This document shows positions 34,401 to 38,638 of a stretch of 38,638 nucleotides of DNA, piece after piece. The notes below the pieces were generated by a model, which saw nothing but the letters and a program-made list of their open reading frames with translations, searched no databases and had not been told where the DNA came from. The DNA lies in contig LSSK01000637.1 of assembly GCA_001969505.1 (NCBI GenBank), positions 1 through 38,638 of the forward strand, written 5' to 3'. Source of the DNA: Zancudomyces culisetae. Its lineage: Eukaryota; Kickxellomycota; Harpellomycetes; Harpellales; Legeriomycetaceae. Every line of letters starts with the position of its first letter. The stretch's first letter is position 1. A program made the translations under genes and the position numbers.

Positions 34401-34833
34401 TATTGTTTCTGATCAAGTTCATGGTGCTTCTCTTGTTTTACGCATCTTGTCTTGCTCAAACATCGATGATATCGAAAAGCTTCGTATTTCTGTCCGTGTT
34501 CAAGCCTCATTGCAACCTCTACAAAAACAAGGTGTCCAGGGTTATCAGAAACTTGCCGATCTTGTTGATTCCATTCTGATTTCTTCAAACAAGCTTAGCC
34601 TCCAACCTTCCATCTCCTCTTCATCTTCTTCATCTTCTTCGATTCCTCAAGCTGACCCCATTTCCTCAATCACCATAACTCTTCAAAACTCTGATCTTTA
34701 TTCTTCTCCTTCAAATAACAACGGCTCTACACCTGATTCTTTTTTACCAACTTCACAATCAAACAATCCTACCAATCAACAATACTTCTCTAGTTCTATA
34801 CTATCTTCATCCTATGTGAATTTTTCAAATTAA
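31483..34833 (+). CDS. RNA-binding protein with two RRMs and a Pumilio domain (Jsn1/Puf2 type)
   Basis: The 1116-residue product has a long Gly/Glu/Arg-rich, probably disordered N-terminus (1-470). RRM1 spans about 477-545 (RNP2 LWVGNLD, RNP1-like CAFINF). RRM2 spans about 563-637 (LWVGNIS, CGFVNF). Pumilio/PUF repeats occupy about 726-1026, with repeat cores such as YVGNMLVQRL, NGTWAIQKLI, LGNYVVQCCL and FGARAIRTCL. A Ser/Asn-rich tail follows. RRM plus PUF in one chain is the Jsn1/Puf2 plan of fungi, whose members bind mRNAs for membrane and mitochondrial proteins. Intronless. The ATG at 31483 follows a purine-rich leader that stretches upstream for kilobases. Codon use changes sharply along the gene, from AGA, GGA and TTG codons to CGC, CTC and TCT. 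It runs in tandem with URA4. Orthology to one particular PUF gene is not settled. Confidence 0.88.
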   Translation: MMKELDISKGTKVEYSNTNNTTDTAYEREVVDKIVLDVWTKGHRGEGIYDSRETTKGPEGEEERENEKLDKMGGKEGFTAIRAVRTDQDEGIRHMRTKSYGTSLLDMMNARSGDYGRRTWRFYDNEEMPTTQFERLGLKNTGENKMDVGSRGREEMRIGMEKERQRGEGFGGPIAEISNESIFGLPPGIQHPPPGLEDGTVRAKETEGSNEVNERAVGSSVVYGIAEENVWGSDSVAVPTRVNKDFGMGYLDQGSETVIGKEKGVGSGEKEREMKSVEGVEGTAINRGISAPDTWDNWRTTKARLQGYSFGDTARNDKLNFSSLGQGMEFKAHARSHTLGNATDVDNFIGRRPLEGLGTAGIRGYLGRMGTGFGYDMEYNENEMAPQAQMLGNRHLRQGSLNFLGQGDAMRMGRGKPATTLSHDVPVSGSNENNFSAVGRAGTSGLLHGIGLGDSRHISSMSLSGSIGSIGELAPTRSLWVGNLDLAITPRELISMFGKYGRIESLRTLPDKECAFINFMRLEDAMRAHDEMQGGMVGNCTVRVGYGRGEGYASSDAQAMQPTRALWVGNISPNTTAGSLRQLFEQFGAVESARILTQKNCGFVNFERLEDSVRAKQATNGKELDGMVLRIGYAKVPLKGVEGHHRLRNMIPTAPPLTMSGRIAEANAILGTSTVGLGNEDVLEPGVPAMDEQLVAFPYVTSLPPLPESRDLPFSQAKLREMRKRLDVQCPSGEFDAIFNESLHVLAELCTDYVGNMLVQRLAERATSAQKLAMISAVSRHIAAIGVHKNGTWAIQKLIDCCSSADQQSAIVDALRPFIPQLLLDQLGNYVVQCCLPFADGRNQFIFEAIHARCWEIAQGRFGARAIRTCLEHPNTSRSQQKLVAISLVLDSVSLATNPNGNILITWLLDISAFPGRFRVLAPQLACHLRHLCTHKLGSTSILKLIDQRQEPDARDLLLNTLFFNPEPQVLEDIVSDQVHGASLVLRILSCSNIDDIEKLRISVRVQASLQPLQKQGVQGYQKLADLVDSILISSNKLSLQPSISSSSSSSSSIPQADPISSITITLQNSDLYSSPSNNNGSTPDSFLPTSQSNNPTNQQYFSSSILSSSYVNFSN

Positions 34834-35233
34834 TCTTTTCTATTTATTTTGTACTACTCATATTTATTTAATTATTTAATCTTATCTTTTGGTATTAATG
34901 GTCCATTCATTTATATTTCATTATTTATTTTAAAAAATCCAAGCAGCAAGAGGAGTGGCTGGAGGAGGAGGATATGAAAGACGGAATTAACTAAACTTTT
35001 TAATAATAAACACAAAAAGCTGATCAAGGTATTTAAATCATGTGAATTCGACAAGATAAAAAATTTTCAACTCGTTTCATCTTTTTATTTTTGCGCACAA
35101 ACATTGTTTTTTTTTGAAAGGGAGAAATAATTGATAATGTTAATAGCCAAATCAACTCAAATACAAAATATATTTGCTTTGAATAAATTTGATCTAGTTT
35201 TGTAAAAGAAAAAGAATTTCAAAAGAGCTCAAA
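34834..35233. promoter_or_regulatory. gap between PUF gene and URA4
   Basis: These 400 bases hold the PUF gene terminator (T/A-rich, to about 34930) and the URA4 promoter. A short purine-rich patch with GGAGGAGGAGG lies near 34960. No gene or specific operator is recognised. Confidence 0.45.
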
Positions 35234-36589
35234 ATGGGTTTAAATCAGTATTTCAAGACAAAGACATCAAGACCACCCAAGACCGAGCTAAAAGTAGCAA
35301 AGTTGAGTGATTTCCATGCGCATTTGCGACAAGGGGAGGTTTTGCAGCAATTGGGCAAAATACTGCAAGATGAAAGTACAGCAACACAGCTTTTGTATGT
35401 TATGCCAAATACACAACCACCGATATTAACAACACGGGATGCCCAAAGGTACTATAAAGAAATCAAGACAGCGTTTGGCAATGGTAATAGGGCGGAGGAT
35501 ATAGATGTAGTCATGACATTATATTTTCATCAGGGATTGACAGAGGCAGAAATAGTCGAGGCTAAGCAAAGCGGAATTGTTGGTGGGGTCAAGCTATATC
35601 CAATGGGGGTGACTACAAATTCTTCGCTGGCTGGAATCACAGTTGATTGGAGACGTGAGCATTATATTTCCGAATTTATTGAAAAGTACCATCATGTATT
35701 CGTTGCCATGCAACGCGAAGGATTGGTTTTAAATATTCATGGTGAATGTTGTCCAATAAGCACAACAACAACAACAACAACAACAACATCTGATGATGGT
35801 AATGATAATGATAATGATGATGCTAGTTTAAAAGATGCTGATGTTTGTGTAATGGATGCAGAACTTCGTTTCCTTCCAATTCTTGTAGAACTTTCAACAC
35901 GATACCCTCAACTAAAAATCGTTATGGAACATGCATCATCACTCCAAACCATCCAAACCATACTGGAACTAGGCAACAGCGAGAATAGCGAGAATAGCGA
36001 CAACAGCAACGGTTCTAACGTGGCCTGTTCTATCACCGCCCACCATCTATGTCTTATCGTTGACGATTGGCTTCAGAACCCAAACAATTTCTGCAAACCT
36101 GTCCCTAAATACCCCGCTGACCGCGCCGCCTTACGTAAAATCATTGCTAGTAAAAACCCACGTTTCTTCCTTGGCTCTGACTCTGCTCCTCACCTCTATA
36201 CCGCCAAATACCCCACTTTTAACCCCGATCCTAACCCTTGTGATGCTGCTTTAAATACTAATTGCAACTCTAGAGCCGCTGGTGTATTTACCACCCCTAT
36301 CCTAATGCCCCTCCTTGTCTCTATCTTTGACGCCCTTGATATCCTCGATTGTTTTGACGACTTTGTGTCTAATTTCGGTCGTCAATTCTATAGCTCTGTA
36401 CTCTCTTCACCAAACTATTCTCATAAAAACAATAATGACAATGATAACGATAATAATACTGTTACAGTGATCAAATCTCCTACTCAAATTCCAAACATTT
36501 ATTATCTCAATCAAGATGATCATAATGATAAACGTGGTGTAATTCCATTTTTGGCCGGTTCTGAACTTCCTTGGTCTGTCAAACTTTGA
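35234..36589 (+). CDS. URA4: dihydroorotase
   Basis: A 451-residue PyrC/Ura4-type dihydroorotase, which converts carbamoyl-aspartate to dihydroorotate in pyrimidine synthesis in the cytosol. All zinc-site residues are visible: His28 and His30 in FHAHLR, Lys120 (the carboxylated lysine) in GVKLYPMGVTTNS, His169 in HGE, His233 in EHASSLQTI, and Asp316 in GSDSAPH. A Thr run encoded by ACA repeats plus an Asp/Asn-rich stretch (about residues 175-200) is inserted just after the HGE motif. A second Asn/Ser insertion lies about 248-260, and an Asn/Asp run about 398-412 precedes the C-terminus. These explain why it is longer than the 364-residue Saccharomyces enzyme. Intronless. The ATG at 35234 follows an A-rich leader. 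Its 3' end faces the MRN1-like gene. Confidence 0.95.
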   Translation: MGLNQYFKTKTSRPPKTELKVAKLSDFHAHLRQGEVLQQLGKILQDESTATQLLYVMPNTQPPILTTRDAQRYYKEIKTAFGNGNRAEDIDVVMTLYFHQGLTEAEIVEAKQSGIVGGVKLYPMGVTTNSSLAGITVDWRREHYISEFIEKYHHVFVAMQREGLVLNIHGECCPISTTTTTTTTTSDDGNDNDNDDASLKDADVCVMDAELRFLPILVELSTRYPQLKIVMEHASSLQTIQTILELGNSENSENSDNSNGSNVACSITAHHLCLIVDDWLQNPNNFCKPVPKYPADRAALRKIIASKNPRFFLGSDSAPHLYTAKYPTFNPDPNPCDAALNTNCNSRAAGVFTTPILMPLLVSIFDALDILDCFDDFVSNFGRQFYSSVLSSPNYSHKNNNDNDNDNNTVTVIKSPTQIPNIYYLNQDDHNDKRGVIPFLAGSELPWSVKL

Positions 36590-36711
36590 TTCCTTTTTTC
36601 GTTCTTTATTTCTTTTTTTATTTCTTTAAAATAAAAATAAGTTATATATATATAAATATATAAATATATAAAGAGGGAAAATAATCTAATAGTACTCTTT
36701 GTTTAGAATTA
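36590..36711. terminator. convergent 3' ends of URA4 and MRN1-like gene
   Basis: These 122 bases between the two stop codons are T-rich then A-rich, with a TATATATATA tract near 36645 of the kind that serves as a yeast polyadenylation efficiency element. No gene is present. Confidence 0.5.
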
Positions 36712-38638
36712 TTACCATTTACCATTTGAACCACCATTTGGATGTTGTTGTGGATAATAATAGTTAGAAGAAGGGTAGTGAGAATGGGTATTATTGGTAT
36801 TACCAATAGTGTTGGGATTGGGCATGGTAGTATTTGGATTGGGATATTGAAGCGGATGCTGTTGTGGAGGATAATAATAAGGATTGTGAACAGGTTGAGG
36901 TTGAGGCATTTGTTGCTGTTGTTGTTTTTGAGTAGGAGGAATGGGTTGAGGAATGGGTTGAGGGATCGGAGGAGGAATGGACTGGGAAGGAAGTGGAGGA
37001 GCAGGAGGGTAAAGGTGAGAAGATGGTTGTGTTGGGGGTGGTGGATAATAGGGATAATAACTTTGAGTTGTAGTATTAGGAGGATAAAATGATGGCTTTT
37101 GACTTGTTGGCTGTTGTTGTTGTTGTTGTTCTTGATAATAATAATTAGAAGACTCGTAGTTTTGGTAGGATTGATGCTGTTGGTGTTGTTGTTGTTGTTG
37201 TTGTTGATGGTGAGGAGGGTGTTGTTGATGATTTGATGATCCGGAATAACGATTATTATTGCTATTATAAGGCTTTTTACCTACATAGGGTTTGTTACTA
37301 TTATGTCTGTTAAAAGTTGAAGAACCAGTATTATGTTTATTATCAAGATGCATATTAGAATAATATTGATGTTGATGAGAATTCTGATTTTGATTTTGAT
37401 TTTGATTTTGGTTTTGATAATGACTATGATGATAATGAGGTCGTGTGTGATTAGGATTATGGTTGGGATTAGGATTGCTAACTATTACAGATGAACTACA
37501 TCGATCATTTCCATAACTAAACTCACACTCTCTATACATCTCTGGAAATACTGATGGTCTGTTTCCAGTCACCAATTCAATCGCACTGTTAATATCTGCA
37601 AAATGTAAATAGCCTACATTCTTGCTCATCACCAAATTCGCAAATTCTATTTCTCCAACCCCTTCGAAATCCCGCCGAATCTTCTCCACACTCTGCGCCC
37701 CCGCTGGAAGGTTTCTTACAAACACCGTCCGTGTCGCATTGTTGGTCTGCACTGCCTGCTGGATGTTCTCCGCCAGCTTACCACTATGGCTACCCCACCC
37801 TACCGTCACCGCCTCTCGTTGTACTCCATTATTAACCATTAGCTTTGCATTCGTTGCCACAAACTCTGCTGCGTCACTGGCATATAAAAACGTTACAAAG
37901 CATATTCGCTTGTTTGGAATCAACTTCACTACCTGTATTGGCCCTCCCCGAATCGCATCGCATATTCTCTCAACTGTTGTCTTGGGCGGTAGTCCTCCCA
38001 GGTATATACACCGGTTTCCACTTTCGCTCACACTTTCTCGTTTACCTTTACCTCCAATCGCTCCCCCCATGCCTTGCTGCTGCTGTGGTTGTTGTTGTTG
38101 TTGCTGTGGTTGTTGTGGTTGTGGTTGTTGCTGTGTTTTATTACACCGGTCACGACAATAATTGATTTTAGCTCCCTTTGGCCATCCTGCACTTGCCTCG
38201 GCGCTATTCACACTCTTGATTGCTGATGTCATATTTAAATAATACACAAACACACTTCTCCTTGCTTGACTTACCCTAACATCTTCAATCTCCCCAAATT
38301 GTCCCATATGCTTTTTTATATCCTCCAATCTAACTGTTCCCTCTTTCTCCTCTAAATTTTCTTTTTCTTTTTCTTTTTCTTTTTCCTTTTCATCTCCATC
38401 TCCATCTCCACTTCCCTCTTTCTCTTTCTCTTGTTCATCTTCCTCATTCTTTATTCTAATGTTTCCTACATATACTCCTCGTGTAGCTCCATATTTTCTG
38501 ATACTCGTAGCCACTTCTTTGCTCATCTTTAACGGCTTGCCCCACCCATACTTTACCTCCACTTTCCTTCTCCCCCTTTGATACTCTTTCTCTTTTTCTT
38601 TTTCCTCCTCCTCCGCTTCTTCTTCTATCTCCCTTTCT
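36712..38638 (-). CDS. Mrn1/Nrd1-family multi-RRM protein, N-terminus outside window
   Basis: The frame is open from a stop at 36712 to the right edge, so the 5' end is missing; GTG at 38562 is internal. The visible part opens with a charged Glu/Lys run, then VKYGWGKPLKM, which is the tail of a first RRM in this family. RRMs follow with RGVYVGNI...RRSVFVYYLN, CIYLGGLP...RICFVTFL and RTVFVRNLP...VGYLHFAD. Linkers keep the family marks INYCRDRC and FSYGNDRC. Saccharomyces Mrn1 and fission-yeast Nrd1 bind mRNA and control translation and differentiation. The last 250 residues are Gln/Asn/Pro/Tyr-rich, a prion-like tail. Further low-complexity runs are a Lys/Glu repeat between RRM1 and RRM2 and a Gln run before RRM3. 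No intron is seen in the visible part. Orthology is inferred from the linker marks. Confidence 0.85.
   Translation of the reverse strand, partial: EREIEEEAEEEEKEKEKEYQRGRRKVEVKYGWGKPLKMSKEVATSIRKYGATRGVYVGNIRIKNEEDEQEKEKEGSGDGDGDEKEKEKEKEKENLEEKEGTVRLEDIKKHMGQFGEIEDVRVSQARRSVFVYYLNMTSAIKSVNSAEASAGWPKGAKINYCRDRCNKTQQQPQPQQPQQQQQQPQQQQGMGGAIGGKGKRESVSESGNRCIYLGGLPPKTTVERICDAIRGGPIQVVKLIPNKRICFVTFLYASDAAEFVATNAKLMVNNGVQREAVTVGWGSHSGKLAENIQQAVQTNNATRTVFVRNLPAGAQSVEKIRRDFEGVGEIEFANLVMSKNVGYLHFADINSAIELVTGNRPSVFPEMYRECEFSYGNDRCSSSVIVSNPNPNHNPNHTRPHYHHSHYQNQNQNQNQNQNSHQHQYYSNMHLDNKHNTGSSTFNRHNSNKPYVGKKPYNSNNNRYSGSSNHQQHPPHHQQQQQQQHQQHQSYQNYESSNYYYQEQQQQQQPTSQKPSFYPPNTTTQSYYPYYPPPPTQPSSHLYPPAPPLPSQSIPPPIPQPIPQPIPPTQKQQQQQMPQPQPVHNPYYYPPQQHPLQYPNPNTTMPNPNTIGNTNNTHSHYPSSNYYYPQQHPNGGSNGKW

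Overview
The window comes from the nuclear genome of an AT-rich fungus, most likely a yeast or yeast-like ascomycete. The signs are monofunctional URA4-type dihydroorotase, a large fused FGAM synthase (ADE6), a Bmt2-type 25S rRNA methyltransferase, Cdc73, an arrestin trafficking adaptor, a Jsn1/Puf2-type RRM+Pumilio protein and an Mrn1/Nrd1-type multi-RRM protein, with A-rich leaders and long homopolymer and microsatellite runs. It does not look like a Saccharomyces-type lineage. It carries genes I do not expect there (an MTA1-type adenine methyltransferase, a WDR83 homologue, a CLEC16A homologue). Its 5' splice sites are also relaxed (GTAAGT, GTAAAT, GTAGGT, GTATAC and others). An early-diverging fungus cannot be excluded. 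Layout: 1-278 (-) 5' part of a gag-like ORF; 1195-2667 (-) MTA1-type DPPW methyltransferase, three exons; 3077-3931 (+) BMT2; 4286-5795 (-) WDR83-like WD40 protein, eight exons; 6194-9563 (-) CLEC16A-like FPL protein, five exons; 11661-16346 (+) ADE6, ending tail to tail with 16391-17596 (-) CDC73; 17915-22680 (-) arrestin-domain adaptor, two exons; 22681-31482 a gene-free stretch of 8.8 kb with a base-skew reversal; 31483-34833 (+) RRM+PUF protein; 35234-36589 (+) URA4; 36712-38638 (-) MRN1-like protein, cut by the right edge. How the genes relate: ADE6 and URA4 are single steps of purine and pyrimidine synthesis. BMT2 and the MTA1-type gene are adenine methyltransferases that share a 409-bp divergent upstream region. 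The PUF and MRN1-like genes are post-transcriptional regulators flanking URA4. CLEC16A-like and arrestin-like proteins act in membrane traffic. I see no operon-like logic. The most notable item is the MTA1-type gene. Its catalytic domain matches the ciliate MTA1 DNA N6-adenine methyltransferase family, not IME4/METTL3, METTL14 or METTL4. It only becomes visible as a full protein once two introns are removed. The genes I believe Saccharomyces lacks are the intron-rich ones here, while the shared housekeeping genes are intronless or have one intron.
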